Below are positions 1 through 7,741 of a DNA stretch of 64,000 bases, piece after piece. Under the pieces are notes generated by a model. It was not told the DNA's origin, ran no database searches, and saw only the letters and a list, made by a program, of their open reading frames with translations. The stretch is from Kitasatospora albolonga (lineage in GTDB: Bacteria > Actinomycetota > Actinomycetes > Streptomycetales > Streptomycetaceae), in assembly GCA_002082585.1 (NCBI GenBank), contig CP020563.1, positions 5,512,001 through 5,576,000 of the forward strand, in the 5' to 3' direction. Within the stretch, counting starts at the first letter, position 1; every line of letters starts with the position of its first letter. The position numbers and the translations under genes are program-made.

Positions 1-2
1 GC

Positions 3-95
3 GACTTCTACGGCCCGGCGGGCGAGCGCTTCGTCCGGGTGGCGTTCACCGCGACCGACGAGCGGGTGGCGGCGGCGGTCAAGCGCCTGACCTGA
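3..95 (+). CDS. dapC: C-terminal end of an aminotransferase, probably N-succinyldiaminopimelate aminotransferase (partial)
   Basis: Only the last 30 codons are inside the window. The peptide reads DFYGPAGERFVRVAFTATD and then ends VKRLT before TGA. The 'G-x-x-F-R-(I/V)-(A/S)-(F/L)-(A/T)-x' block is the usual ending of fold-type I PLP-dependent aminotransferases of the AspC/DapC type. Position just upstream of dapE on the same strand suggests the succinyl-DAP aminotransferase step of lysine and peptidoglycan precursor synthesis. The family ending is seen; the DapC identity is inferred from context and cannot be settled without the rest of the gene. Confidence 0.6.
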   Translation, partial: DFYGPAGERFVRVAFTATDERVAAAVKRLT

Positions 96-105
96 ACCCG
101 GGGAC

Positions 106-147
106 GCGTGAGGGCCCGGGGAGTGCGCACTCCCCGGGCCCTCACGC
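106..147. terminator. 42-base perfect palindrome, bidirectional terminator
   Basis: Two 21-base arms (106-126 and 127-147, beginning GCGTGAGGGCCC) are exact reverse complements with no spacer. It lies 10 bases after the stop of the aminotransferase gene and before the stop of the convergent small secreted-protein gene, so it probably ends transcription from both sides. It has no T-run, which is usual in this kind of genome. Confidence 0.75.
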
Positions 148-151
148 ATGT

Positions 152-230
152 GTTCGTACGGCGGTGGCTCGGCTCCCGTACGTCGTACGGCGGTGAGTCG
201 GCTCCCGTACGTCGTACGGCGGTGGGTCAG
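152..230. repeat. Short tandem repeat, about 29 bp, 2.7 copies
   Basis: Units begin at 152, 181 and 210 and share TCGTACGGCGGTG followed by a TCGGCTCCCGTA block. The array sits between the palindromic terminator and the stop codon of the secreted-protein gene, and its last unit runs up to that stop. No function can be assigned. Confidence 0.7.
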
Positions 231-682
231 CCGATCGGCAGGCCACCCAGCGGCAGGCCGCCGGTGGGCAGCCCGTCCGTGGGCAGGCCGCCCTGGGTGA
301 GGGCGTCGGTGGGCAGCCCGCCACCGGCGGCGTCGGCCACACCGCCGACGGCCTCGCCCGCCTGGCCCGCGGTCTGGCCTGCGGTCTCCTGGGCGGCCGG
401 GGCGGCCACCTTGGCGGTGTTGCCGACGGTCTTGCCCGCGGCCGGCACGGCGGTGCCGACGATACGGCCGCCGGTGTCACCGGCCGCCTGGGTGCCCTGC
501 TGGGCGGCGCTGTCCAGGGTGTTGCCGACGCTCGCACCGTCCAGTGCGGTGAGGCCGCCCAGGTCCGGGGTCTGCGGGAGCTCTGCGGCACCTGCGGCAC
601 CGGCCGCACCGACCACGGGGACGACGCCTGCGGCGAACAGCAGCGCGGTACGAGCGATCCGACGGGGCAGGGGGAGGGACAT
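227..682 (-). CDS. Small secreted protein with C-terminal GLP repeats
   Basis: A 151-residue protein that begins MSLPLPRRIARTALLFAAG and has a clear Sec signal peptide: a positive n-region, a hydrophobic core, and an Ala-rich end with an AGAA cleavage-like site near residue 33. The mature part is rich in Ala, Gly, Thr and Val and ends in a run of GLPT/GLPL units (roughly residues 125-151). The chosen ATG at 682 has GAAGGAG six bases upstream. No catalytic motif is visible; similar short proteins are common in Streptomyces as unannotated secreted proteins. Likely extracellular or cell-wall associated; the function is unknown. Confidence 0.7.
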   Translation of the reverse strand: MSLPLPRRIARTALLFAAGVVPVVGAAGAAGAAELPQTPDLGGLTALDGASVGNTLDSAAQQGTQAAGDTGGRIVGTAVPAAGKTVGNTAKVAAPAAQETAGQTAGQAGEAVGGVADAAGGGLPTDALTQGGLPTDGLPTGGLPLGGLPIG

Positions 683-1091
683 GGTGCTCCTTCGACGAGG
701 TCCGTGAGGTCTGTCCGGTCGATCCGGACGCACTGACAACCGGTCGGAGGGGAGGGAAAGTTGCGGCGGGCCAAGGTAAAGAGTGAGTAATGCGTCCGAT
801 AATCCGCAGCGGAGGAACCCGGGCAAACGCAGCATTCCGCAGGCGTGCGACGAACCGTCACTTCCCTTGGGAGGCAAGGGAATCGGTGCGGGACGAACGG
901 AAGGGGAAAGGGGGCGCCGAAACGGGTCCGGGAGCGAGGTCTCAGGACCCGTACGGGTGACGCTTCGCACTCCTGGGCGCCCTGCTGTGCGGCTTGTTGG
1001 GTGACTTACCGGGCCGACCCTGCCGGGCGGCTTACCGGGAGCCCTGCCGGTGACCTGCTGAGCGGCCTGCCGGGCGACCTGTTGTGCGGTC
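683..1091. other. Intergenic region between two minus-strand genes
   Basis: No open frame here has codon usage like its neighbours. The stretch 780-860 is less GC-rich than its surroundings and carries a minus-strand promoter-like pair, TTGCCC (826-821) and GATTAT (804-799) with a 16-base spacer. GTCCGG and CCGGAC (713-729) form a short inverted repeat in the presumed leader of the secreted-protein gene. The rest shows nothing I recognise. Confidence 0.4.
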
Positions 1092-2009
1092 CTACTCGGC
1101 GGCGACCCGGATCGCGACGGCCGTCGCGTCCGGTTCCTTGTCCTTCGCGTCCTCCGTACGCCAGCCCGAACCGGCCTCCCAGACCCGGTCGGCATAGCTC
1201 ACGCGCTCGATCCGCAGCTCCTGGGAGTGCGCCACCGCCCAGTGCGCCAGCTCCCAGCCGCGCCGGGGAGCGCCGTCGGACGTGGCCCGGGCCGCCGCCG
1301 GTACGGGCACCGAGACGGTGGCGGCGGCCGGGGACCCCGCGGCCTTCGCGGTCGGCAGGACGTCCTTGCCGAAGGTACGGATCAGCTCCGCCCGCACCTT
1401 CGCCGCGTCCCCCGGGCCTTGGCCGGTCTTCTGCGACGGTGTGCAGTTCAGCGCGGTGGGCTCGCGCCCGGTCAGCGCGGCGGCCAGCAGCGCGGCGTCC
1501 GGCTCGTGCTTCGCGTACGCCTGCGGGAACCCGCTGCGCTGCACGCGCTGCGCGGCCACGGTCAGCGGGAGCCGCGAGTAGCCCGGGACCTCGGCGAGGT
1601 GGTCGTAGAACTCCCCGGCCGAGTACACCGGGTCCATGATCTGCGCCACGGTGCCCCAGCCCTGCGAGGGGCGCTGCTGGAACAGGCCCACCGAGTCCCG
1701 GTCCCCGTAGTCGATGTTGCGGAGCGTGGACTCCTGGATCGCCGTCGCGATGGCGATCGTCACCGCCCGCTCCGGCATCCCGCGCGTGGTCCCGACGGCG
1801 GAGATCGTCGCCGCGTTCGCCGCCTGGTGCAGGCTCATCTCGTACACGTGGTCCCCGTCGGCGGCGCGGACCACACAGCGCGGTACGGCCTTGGTGTTCG
1901 AGGAGTCGTACTGCACGGCCAGATAGCCGCCGAGCGCCGCGAGCACGGCGAGGGCGGCCGTGTAACGGAGGAGGCGGCTGCGGCGGCGGGGGCTGGCTGT
2001 CCGGGGCAC
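1092..2009 (-). CDS. Membrane-anchored lysozyme-fold protein
   Basis: 305 residues from a GTG start at 2009, preceded by GGTGGGG. The N-terminus PRTASPRRRSRLL is basic and is followed by one hydrophobic segment (about residues 14-32), so the protein is probably a membrane-anchored or exported single-pass protein. The central part has AIQESTLRNIDYGDRDSVGLF followed by QQRPSQGWGT, the pattern of a soluble lytic transglycosylase-like fold in which the Glu of 'QES' would be the catalytic acid. Orthologues in Streptomyces are often labelled 'heavy metal transporter', which nothing in the sequence supports. A cell-wall role is an inference from the fold. The gene is divergent from dapE. Confidence 0.65.
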   Translation of the reverse strand: MPRTASPRRRSRLLRYTAALAVLAALGGYLAVQYDSSNTKAVPRCVVRAADGDHVYEMSLHQAANAATISAVGTTRGMPERAVTIAIATAIQESTLRNIDYGDRDSVGLFQQRPSQGWGTVAQIMDPVYSAGEFYDHLAEVPGYSRLPLTVAAQRVQRSGFPQAYAKHEPDAALLAAALTGREPTALNCTPSQKTGQGPGDAAKVRAELIRTFGKDVLPTAKAAGSPAAATVSVPVPAAARATSDGAPRRGWELAHWAVAHSQELRIERVSYADRVWEAGSGWRTEDAKDKEPDATAVAIRVAAE

Positions 2010-2042
2010 GGCCCCACCGTACTGGAGGGTTCGGCCGGGGCC

Positions 2043-2179
2043 GATACCCCAGTCCCGCCTGGGGCGATACCCCGGTCCTGCGGGGGCCGATACCCCAGTC
2101 CTGCCCGGGCCGATACCCCGGTCCTGCGGGGTCGGCACCCCGGTCCCGCCCGGGCCGATACCTCAGTCCCTCAGGCTCG
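2043..2179. repeat. Tandem array of a 23-bp unit, about six copies
   Basis: Copies start at 2043, 2066, 2089, 2112, 2134 and 2157 with the core GATACCCC(A/G)GTCC(T/C)GC. Spacing is 23, 23, 23, 22, 23. The array fills the region between the divergent lysozyme-fold gene and dapE, ending 72 bases before dapE. There are no spacers between units, so this is not a CRISPR array. Confidence 0.85.
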
Positions 2180-2237
2180 TGGCCAGGTCGGGCGTACCGC
2201 CCTCCAGGGCCATGGCCGGGCCCCGCGCGCCGTCCTC

Positions 2238-2251
2238 TAGGGTCGTGGCCA
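2238..2251 (+). promoter_or_regulatory. Extended -10 element placing the start site on the dapE ATG
   Basis: TAGGGT (2238-2243) fits the actinobacterial -10 consensus TANNNT and ends seven bases before the dapE start codon, where a transcript would begin at or next to the A of ATG. No clear -35 hexamer is visible. Confidence 0.4.
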
Positions 2252-3330
2252 TGTCCGACAGCACGCTTGACCTGACCCTGGACGGCCCGGCGCTCACCGC
2301 ACGGCTCGTCGACATCCCCTCGGTCAGCGGGGAGGAGAAGGCACTCGCCGACGCGATCGAGACAGCGCTGCGCGGCCTGCCCCATCTGACCGTCGACCGC
2401 CACGGCAACAACGTCGTCGCCCGGACGAACCTGGGCCGCGCCGAGCGGGTCGTGCTCGCCGGGCACATCGACACCGTGCCGATCGCCGGCAACGTGCCCT
2501 CCCGCCTCGACGAGAACGGCATCCTCTGGGGCTGCGGGACCACCGACATGAAGGCCGGGGTCGCCGTCCAGCTCCGGATCGCCGCGACGGTCCCCGAACC
2601 CAACCGCGACCTGACCTTCATCTTCTACGACAACGAAGAGGTCGCCGCCGACCTCAACGGCCTCGGCCACATCGCCACCGCCCACCCCGACTGGCTCGCC
2701 GGAGACTTCGCCGTCCTCCTGGAGCCCTCCGACGGCGAGGTGGAGGGCGGCTGCCAGGGCACGCTCCGGGTCCACCTCCGTACGGCGGGGGAGCGGGCGC
2801 ACTCGGCGCGCAGCTGGATGGGGTCCAACGCCGTCCACGCCGCCGCCCCGATCCTGGCGAAGCTGGCCGCGTACGAGCCGCGCCGCCCGGTCATCGACGG
2901 CCTGGAGTACCACGAGGGGCTCAACGCGGTCGGCATCGAGGGCGGCGTCGCCACCAACGTCATCCCGGACGCCTGCACCGTCGTCGTCAACTACCGCTAC
3001 GCCCCCGACCGCACCGAGGAAGAGGCCATCGCCCACGTCCGCGAGGTCTTCGCCGACTGCGGGGTGGCCGAGATCGTCATCGACGACCACTCCGGCGCGG
3101 CCATGCCCGGCCTCTCCCACCCCGCCGCCCAGGCGTTCATGAAGGCGGTCGGCGGCACCGCCCGGCCCAAGTTCGGCTGGACGGACGTCTCCCGCTTCGG
3201 CGGCCTCGGCGTCCCCGCGGTGAACTACGGCCCCGGCGACCCGATCTACGCCCACAAGCGCGACGAACACGTGGTGGCCGAGAAGATCACCCACTGCGAG
3301 GACCGCCTCCGCTCCTGGCTGAGCAGCTGA
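2251..3330 (+). CDS. dapE: Succinyl-diaminopimelate desuccinylase
   Basis: 359 residues, M20 family metallopeptidase. It hydrolyses N-succinyl-LL-diaminopimelate to LL-DAP and succinate, a cytoplasmic step of lysine and peptidoglycan synthesis. Visible metal-site motifs: AGHIDTVP (His72, Asp74), CGTTDMKAG (Asp99), and DNEEVA (catalytic Glu129 with ligand Glu130), then a late His in YAHKRDEH. The dimerisation/lid insert lies in the middle as usual and the length is normal. The ATG at 2251 has no good Shine-Dalgarno but TAGGGT lies at 2238-2243, so the mRNA may be leaderless. It follows a dapC-like gene and corresponds to M. tuberculosis Rv1202. Confidence 0.93.
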   Translation: MSDSTLDLTLDGPALTARLVDIPSVSGEEKALADAIETALRGLPHLTVDRHGNNVVARTNLGRAERVVLAGHIDTVPIAGNVPSRLDENGILWGCGTTDMKAGVAVQLRIAATVPEPNRDLTFIFYDNEEVAADLNGLGHIATAHPDWLAGDFAVLLEPSDGEVEGGCQGTLRVHLRTAGERAHSARSWMGSNAVHAAAPILAKLAAYEPRRPVIDGLEYHEGLNAVGIEGGVATNVIPDACTVVVNYRYAPDRTEEEAIAHVREVFADCGVAEIVIDDHSGAAMPGLSHPAAQAFMKAVGGTARPKFGWTDVSRFGGLGVPAVNYGPGDPIYAHKRDEHVVAEKITHCEDRLRSWLSS

Positions 3331-3450
3331 CCGGCTGACCTTCCGACGTACGGCATTCCCCCGTACGTAACCTCCGCCGATCTACGCTGGCCGGACGCAG
3401 CACGACACAGCCCGACCCAGGACGACGCAGGTCGGTGGAGGGAGCGGAAC

Positions 3451-4236
3451 ATGGGCAACGCCGAGGACGCACGGATTCCCGAGGGTGCGGAGGTCCCGGA
3501 GGGCGCGGTGGCCCCCGAGGAACAGTGGCTGGGTCCGGTACTGCGCCGCAGGGAGCAGGTCCAGCCCGGCACGACCGACCAGCGGCTGCTGGACTCCGAG
3601 GGTGACTCCGAGTGGGTGCACACCGACCCCTGGCGGGTGATGCGCATCCAGTCGGAGTTCGTCGAGGGCTTCGGTGCGCTCGCCGAACTGCCGAGCGCGA
3701 TCAGCGTCTTCGGATCGGCCCGCACCCCGGCCGGATCACCGGAGTACGACGCCGGGGTCGCGATCGGCAAGGCCCTGGTCGACGCGGGCTTCGCGGTGAT
3801 CACGGGCGGCGGCCCGGGCGCGATGGAGGCCGCCAACAAGGGAGCCCGGGAGGCGAAGGGCGTCTCGGTGGGCCTCGGTATCGAGCTGCCCTTCGAGTCG
3901 GGGCTGAACCCGCACGTCGACATCGGCGTCAACTTCCGCTACTTCTTCGTCCGCAAGACGATGTTCGTGAAGTACGCGCAGGGCTTCGTGGTCCTGCCCG
4001 GCGGCCTCGGCACCCTGGACGAGCTCTTCGAGGCGCTCACCCTCGTCCAGACCGGTAAGGTGACCCGCTTCCCGATCGTCCTCTTCGGCACCGCCTACTG
4101 GGGCGGCCTGGTGGACTGGCTCCGCGACACGGTGGTGGCCGGCGGCAAGGCATCGGAGAAGGACCTGCTGCTGTTCCACGTGACGGACGACGTGGACGAG
4201 GCGGTGGCGCTGGTGACGAAGGAGGTCGGACGCTAG
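3451..4236 (+). CDS. TIGR00730/LOG-family nucleotide phosphoribohydrolase-like protein
   Basis: 261 residues. The family hydrolyses the N-glycosidic bond of nucleoside 5'-monophosphates (cytokinin riboside monophosphates in the best-studied members). The two signature motifs are intact: GGGPGAMEAANKGA and PGGLGTLDE, the second carrying the catalytic Glu region and phosphate-binding loop. About 70 extra N-terminal residues, partly acidic, precede the Rossmann core. GGAGGGAG lies 6-8 bases before the ATG. It matches M. tuberculosis Rv1205 in position. The in vivo substrate cannot be told from sequence. Confidence 0.88.
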   Translation: MGNAEDARIPEGAEVPEGAVAPEEQWLGPVLRRREQVQPGTTDQRLLDSEGDSEWVHTDPWRVMRIQSEFVEGFGALAELPSAISVFGSARTPAGSPEYDAGVAIGKALVDAGFAVITGGGPGAMEAANKGAREAKGVSVGLGIELPFESGLNPHVDIGVNFRYFFVRKTMFVKYAQGFVVLPGGLGTLDELFEALTLVQTGKVTRFPIVLFGTAYWGGLVDWLRDTVVAGGKASEKDLLLFHVTDDVDEAVALVTKEVGR

Positions 4237-4273
4237 GGCGTGTCCGGCCGCACTCAGCCCGTCCGGCGCTTGA

Positions 4274-4310
4274 GGGGCGGGGTCCGGGGCAGCGCCCCGG
4301 ACCCCGCCCC
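4274..4310. terminator. 17-bp perfect hairpin between convergent genes
   Basis: Arms 4274-4290 (GGGGCGGGGTCCGGGGC) and 4294-4310 are exact reverse complements with loop AGC. It sits between the stop codons of the LOG gene and folP2. The preceding text, CAGCCCGTCCGGCGCTTGAG (from 4256), is a sequence I recall as dispersed many times in Streptomyces intergenic terminators. Confidence 0.8.
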
Positions 4311-4329
4311 GCCGGGCGGGCGGCACCTC

Positions 4330-5202
4330 CTACGCCAGCCCCCTCCGCGCCACCGCCGGTTCCCGGTGCCCGGCGATGGACGCCACCATGTCCAGCACCT
4401 GCCGCGTCTCCGCCACCTCGTGCACCCGGTACACCCGCGCCCCCAGCCACGCCGACACCGCCGTCGTGGCCAGCGTCCCGATCACCCGCTCCTTCACCGG
4501 CCGGTCCAGGGTCTCGCCCACGAAGTCCTTGTTGGACAGGGAGACCAGCACCGGCCACCCCGTCTCCGCCATCTCCTCAAGACGACGCGTCGCCTCAAGA
4601 GAGTGCCGCGTGTTCTTACCGAAGTCGTGCCCGGGATCGATCATGATCCCGTCCGCCCGCACCCCGAGCTCCACCGCCCGCTCCGCCAGCCCCACCGTCA
4701 CGCGCAGGATGTCCGCCATGACGTCGTCGTACGCGATCCGGTGCGGCCGGGTCCGCGGCTCCGCGCCGCCCGCGTGCGTGCACACCAGACCCGCTCCGTA
4801 CCGCGCGGCGACCTCCGCCAGCTTCGGGTCGACCCCGCCCCACGCGTCGTTCAGCAGGTCCGCCCCGGCCTCGCAGACCGCCTCGCCCACGTCGTGCCGC
4901 CAGGTGTCCACGCTGATCACCACGTCCGGGTGGCGGCGGCGTACCTCGGCGACGAACCCCACCGTCCGGCGCGCCTCCTCCTCGGCGCTCACCTCCTCGC
5001 CGGGGCCCGCCTTCACCCCGCCGATGTCGATGATCGCGGCGCCCTCGGCCACCGCCTGCTCGACCCGGGCCAGCGCTGGTTCGTCCCGGAACGTGGCGCC
5101 CTGGTCGTAGAAGGAGTCCGGGGTCCGGTTCACGATCGCCATGATCACCGGCTCGTACGGCCCGAATTCCCGCCGCCCCAGCCTGAGTGCACCGCTTGCC
5201 AT
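4330..5202 (-). CDS. folP2: FolP2-type dihydropteroate synthase homologue
   Basis: 290 residues of TIM-barrel pterin-binding fold. The N-terminal motif MAIVNRTPDSFYD (TPDSF at residues 27-31) is standard for dihydropteroate synthase, but the second loop reads IDIGGVKAGPG (61-68) where true enzymes have GGESTRPG. This is the hallmark of mycobacterial FolP2 (Rv1207), which it resembles over its whole length, including SVDTWR and the ending RRGLA; mycobacterial FolP2 proteins are reported to lack synthase activity. So folate synthesis is doubtful. Start ATG 5202 has GGAGGAAAC upstream. It is divergent from the DivIVA-domain gene. Confidence 0.88.
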   Translation of the reverse strand: MASGALRLGRREFGPYEPVIMAIVNRTPDSFYDQGATFRDEPALARVEQAVAEGAAIIDIGGVKAGPGEEVSAEEEARRTVGFVAEVRRRHPDVVISVDTWRHDVGEAVCEAGADLLNDAWGGVDPKLAEVAARYGAGLVCTHAGGAEPRTRPHRIAYDDVMADILRVTVGLAERAVELGVRADGIMIDPGHDFGKNTRHSLEATRRLEEMAETGWPVLVSLSNKDFVGETLDRPVKERVIGTLATTAVSAWLGARVYRVHEVAETRQVLDMVASIAGHREPAVARRGLA

Positions 5203-5276
5203 CCCCTGTTTCCTCCCTGGTAGCCCGCCTGTGACCCTAACGGTCGGCGACGGCCGGCCCCGACTGTCGGTGCCGC

Positions 5277-5762
5277 ATGGCACGATCGGAGCCGGCCGAG
5301 GTTTCCGCTCCCGGGGAGATACGCGTGTTCTGGTTCTTGCTGCTCACGATGGTGGTGGTCGTCACGGCGGTCACCCTCGCGGTGGTCGGCGGTGGCGGGA
5401 GCGCCGTGCTCCAGGACGTCACCCCCGAGCGGTTCACCGACCCGCTGCCCGCGACCCGCCCGGTCGGCCGGGCGGACGTCGAGGCGCTCCGCCTGCCGAT
5501 GGCCGCCCGTGGCTACCGGATGGCGGACGTCGACGAGGCGCTGTCCCGGCTCGGCGCGGAGCTGGCCGAGCGGGACGCCCGGATCGCGGAGCTGGAATCC
5601 GCCCTGGCCGGGGCGCAGGCGTCCGTGGTGAGCACGGGGACCGACCTGTTCAAGCAGCCGGGGGAGGGCAGACAGCCCGGGGAGGACCGGACCGCCGGGC
5701 CCGGCGACGCTCAGCGGAACGGCACCGCGGGCCCGGACCGCACGGAGGGCGAGGCACGATGA
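5277..5762 (+). CDS. Membrane-anchored DivIVA-domain protein
   Basis: 161 residues. After a short N-terminus there is one hydrophobic helix (FWFLLLTMVVVVTAVTLAVV, about residues 18-38), then the DivIVA-like block FTDPLPATRPVGRADVEALR with LPMAARGYRMADVDEAL, which is the conserved DivIVA-domain pattern, and a short heptad-like coiled coil (LSRLGAELAERDARIAELES). The tail is Gly/Asp-rich and disordered. It overlaps the next gene by ATGA. The organisation corresponds to Rv1209-Rv1210. A role at curved membranes or cell poles is likely from the family, but not shown. Confidence 0.75.
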   Translation: MARSEPAEVSAPGEIRVFWFLLLTMVVVVTAVTLAVVGGGGSAVLQDVTPERFTDPLPATRPVGRADVEALRLPMAARGYRMADVDEALSRLGAELAERDARIAELESALAGAQASVVSTGTDLFKQPGEGRQPGEDRTAGPGDAQRNGTAGPDRTEGEAR

Positions 5763-6352
5763 GCACCGGAGCCGTCGCGGCCCCCGACGGACGGCCGCGC
5801 TGCCCGTGGGGGCTGTCCACCGAGGACTACCTCGCCTACCACGACACCGAGTGGGGCCGCCCGGTCCACGGGGACGACGCCCTGTTCGAGCGGCTCTGCC
5901 TGGAGGCGTTCCAGTCCGGCCTGTCCTGGCTGACGATCCTGCGCCGCCGCGAGACCTTCCGTACGGCCTTCGCCGGGTTCAGGATCGCCGAGGTCGCGAA
6001 GTTCACCGACGCCGACCGGGAGCGGCTCCTCGCCGACCCGGGCATCATCCGCAACCGGGCCAAGGTCGACGCCACCCTCGCCAACGCGAAGGTGCTCGCC
6101 GACTGGCCGGCCGGGGAGCTGGACGAGCTGATCTGGTCGTACGCCCCCGATCCGGCCGGCCGCCCCGCCCCGCGCGGACTGGACGACGTCCCCGCCGTCA
6201 CTCCGGAGTCCACCGCGCTGGCCAAGGAGCTGAAGAGGCGCTCGATCCGCTTCGTCGGCCCCACCACCGCCTACGCCCTGATGCAGGCGTGCGGCCTGGT
6301 CGACGACCACCTCGCGGACTGCGTGGCCCGGGGCGGGGCCACCGTGGGATGA
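5759..6352 (+). CDS. tag: DNA-3-methyladenine glycosylase I
   Basis: 197 residues; removes 3-methyladenine from alkylated DNA as the first step of base excision repair. Family motifs present: CPWGLSTEDYLAYHDTEWG at the N-terminus, FERLCLEAFQSGLSW with the base-pocket residues, and the late FVGPTTAYALMQACGLVDDH with the helix-hairpin-helix region. The start ATG at 5759 overlaps the DivIVA-domain stop (ATGA) and has GGAGGG upstream, so the two are translationally coupled. The protein ends a little earlier than E. coli Tag, and the Zn-binding Cys/His set is only partly kept (CPW, YHDTEWG, DDHLADC). Confidence 0.9.
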   Translation: MSTGAVAAPDGRPRCPWGLSTEDYLAYHDTEWGRPVHGDDALFERLCLEAFQSGLSWLTILRRRETFRTAFAGFRIAEVAKFTDADRERLLADPGIIRNRAKVDATLANAKVLADWPAGELDELIWSYAPDPAGRPAPRGLDDVPAVTPESTALAKELKRRSIRFVGPTTAYALMQACGLVDDHLADCVARGGATVG

Positions 6353-6356
6353 GCGG

Positions 6357-7169
6357 TCACTTCCCGAGATAGACCGGCTTCTCCTTCTTCAGGAACGCCT
6401 CCACCGCGATGGTGTGGTCCTGCGACGCGCCCGCCCGGGTCTGGAGTTCGTCCTCCTTCTCCAGCGCCTCGGCGAGCGTGTGCCCGGCGCCGTACGCCAG
6501 GGACTCCTTCAGCGCCGCGTACGCCACCGTCGGACCGTCCGCCAGGGCGCGGGCCACCTGCGCGGCCTCCTCGGCCAGCTTCTCCGCCGGTACCACCCGG
6601 TTGACCAGGCCCAGCTCGTACGCGTCCTGCGCGGAGATCGAGCGCGGGAAGAACAGCAGGTCGGCGGCGCGGCTCGGGCCGATCAGCCGGGGCAGCGTCC
6701 AGGACACGCCCGAGTCGGCCGTCAGCGCGACGCCCGCGAAGGAGGTGTTGAAGGAAGCCGTGTCGGCGACCACCCGGTAGTCGGCCGCCAGGGCGAACCC
6801 GAACCCGGCCCCGGCCGCGACCCCGTTCACCCCGGCGACCACGGGCTTGGCCATCCCGGTGATCGCCCGCACGATCGGGTTGTAGTGCTCCCGTACGGTG
6901 CTCAGCGCGTTGCCGTCCCCCGCCTCACGGGTCGCCGCCAGTGTGGCGACGTGCTCCTTGAGGTCCTGGCCGACGCAGAAGGCGCGCCCGGTGGCCGTGA
7001 GCAGAACCGCCCGTACGCCCGGATCGGCGCCCGCCGCCTCCAGGGCGTCCCGGAGCGCGACCTTCGCCGCGGTGTTCATGGCGTTCATCGCGTCGGGTCG
7101 GTTGATCGTGATCGTCGCGAGACCCCCGGTCACGTCGTAGAGCACGGTGTTCGCCAGTTCGTCGGCCAT
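6357..7169 (-). CDS. Enoyl-CoA hydratase/isomerase family protein, PaaG-like
   Basis: 270 residues of crotonase fold. Oxyanion-hole segments are AFCVGQDLKEH (around residue 65) and GVAAGAGFGFALAADYR (around 116-132). The active-site strand reads ALTADSGVSWTLPRLIG, with Asp152 where PaaG-type ring-epoxide isomerases have their single acidic residue rather than the two glutamates of true hydratases. A role in phenylacetate or fatty acyl-CoA metabolism is therefore plausible, but no paa genes are nearby. It converges on tag with only four bases between stops. Confidence 0.8.
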   Translation of the reverse strand: MADELANTVLYDVTGGLATITINRPDAMNAMNTAAKVALRDALEAAGADPGVRAVLLTATGRAFCVGQDLKEHVATLAATREAGDGNALSTVREHYNPIVRAITGMAKPVVAGVNGVAAGAGFGFALAADYRVVADTASFNTSFAGVALTADSGVSWTLPRLIGPSRAADLLFFPRSISAQDAYELGLVNRVVPAEKLAEEAAQVARALADGPTVAYAALKESLAYGAGHTLAEALEKEDELQTRAGASQDHTIAVEAFLKKEKPVYLGK

Positions 7170-7484
7170 GGTGCTGTCCCCTCACTGCTCGGGCATCGTT
7201 GCCACTGGGGGCAAGCATGGCCGACGCGGGGCGGCCCGCCGATGTGACCTGCGTCTAACAATTGGCCCTCACCTGGGGGCCCGGGGCGGCGCAGTATCGC
7301 AGCCGGATCGCCGAATTGAGTGGTTTTGAGAGAGCGCGTTGCGCAAGCGATGCAGAGCGATGTTGGTCATCGGGGTCATTGATGCGGGATAATGGTGAAG
7401 AAGCAATGTGTTCGATGCCGGTGAGGCAGCGCCTGTCATGGGGCCGCCGGTTGCGATGAGCTGGTTTCAGGAAGGGGAACGAGC
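7170..7484. other. Divergent promoter region
   Basis: 315 bases between the enoyl-CoA hydratase and DUF3117 genes. The half next to DUF3117 is the least GC-rich part of the first 10 kb. GATAAT at 7388-7393 with TTGGTC at 7363-7368 is the best plus-strand promoter candidate, though the 19-base spacer is long. Toward the minus-strand gene I see only TTGTTAG-like sequence near 7250-7262. No coding potential is visible. Confidence 0.4.
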
Positions 7485-7652
7485 ATGGCGGCCATGAAGC
7501 CGCGGACGGGCGACGGCCCGCTCGAGGTGACAAAGGAGGGGCGGGGCATCGTCATGCGCGTTCCGCTCGAAGGCGGCGGTCGGCTTGTTGTCGAGCTGAC
7601 TCCGGACGAGGCCGATGCCCTCGGCGACGCGCTGAAGAAGGTCGTCGGCTGA
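7485..7652 (+). CDS. DUF3117 family small protein
   Basis: 55 residues beginning MAAMKPRTGDGPLEVTKEG and ending DALKKVVG. The sequence is nearly the same as the M. tuberculosis protein Rv1211, so it is a highly conserved actinobacterial family, annotated as DUF3117. It has a beta-rich core (GIVMRVPLEGGGRLVVELTPDE) and an acidic helical end. GGAAGGGG precedes the first ATG (7485); a second in-frame ATG lies at 7494. A hairpin terminator follows. The biochemical function is unknown. Confidence 0.92.
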   Translation: MAAMKPRTGDGPLEVTKEGRGIVMRVPLEGGGRLVVELTPDEADALGDALKKVVG

Positions 7653-7672
7653 CGCGGAACGCCCATCACCTT

Positions 7673-7712
7673 CACCACTGCCCGGTACGGATCTCCGTAC
7701 CGGGCAGTGGTG
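7673..7712. terminator. 19-bp hairpin between convergent genes
   Basis: Arms 7673-7691 (CACCACTGCCCGGTACGGA) and 7694-7712 are perfectly complementary with a two-base spacer. It lies 20 bases after the DUF3117 stop and 29 bases beyond the stop of the convergent methyltransferase gene, and should serve both. Confidence 0.85.
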
Positions 7713-7741
7713 CGTCCGGAGGAGTCGTCGCGGGTACGGGC

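Noticed and set aside
2043..2179. CRISPR array
   Set aside because: The repeats are directly tandem with a 22-23-bp period, no spacers, and no cas genes are present.
1006..3294. 762-codon minus-strand frame opposite dapE
   Set aside because: Antisense shadow of dapE and the lysozyme-fold gene; no known domain and composition only mirrors the sense genes.
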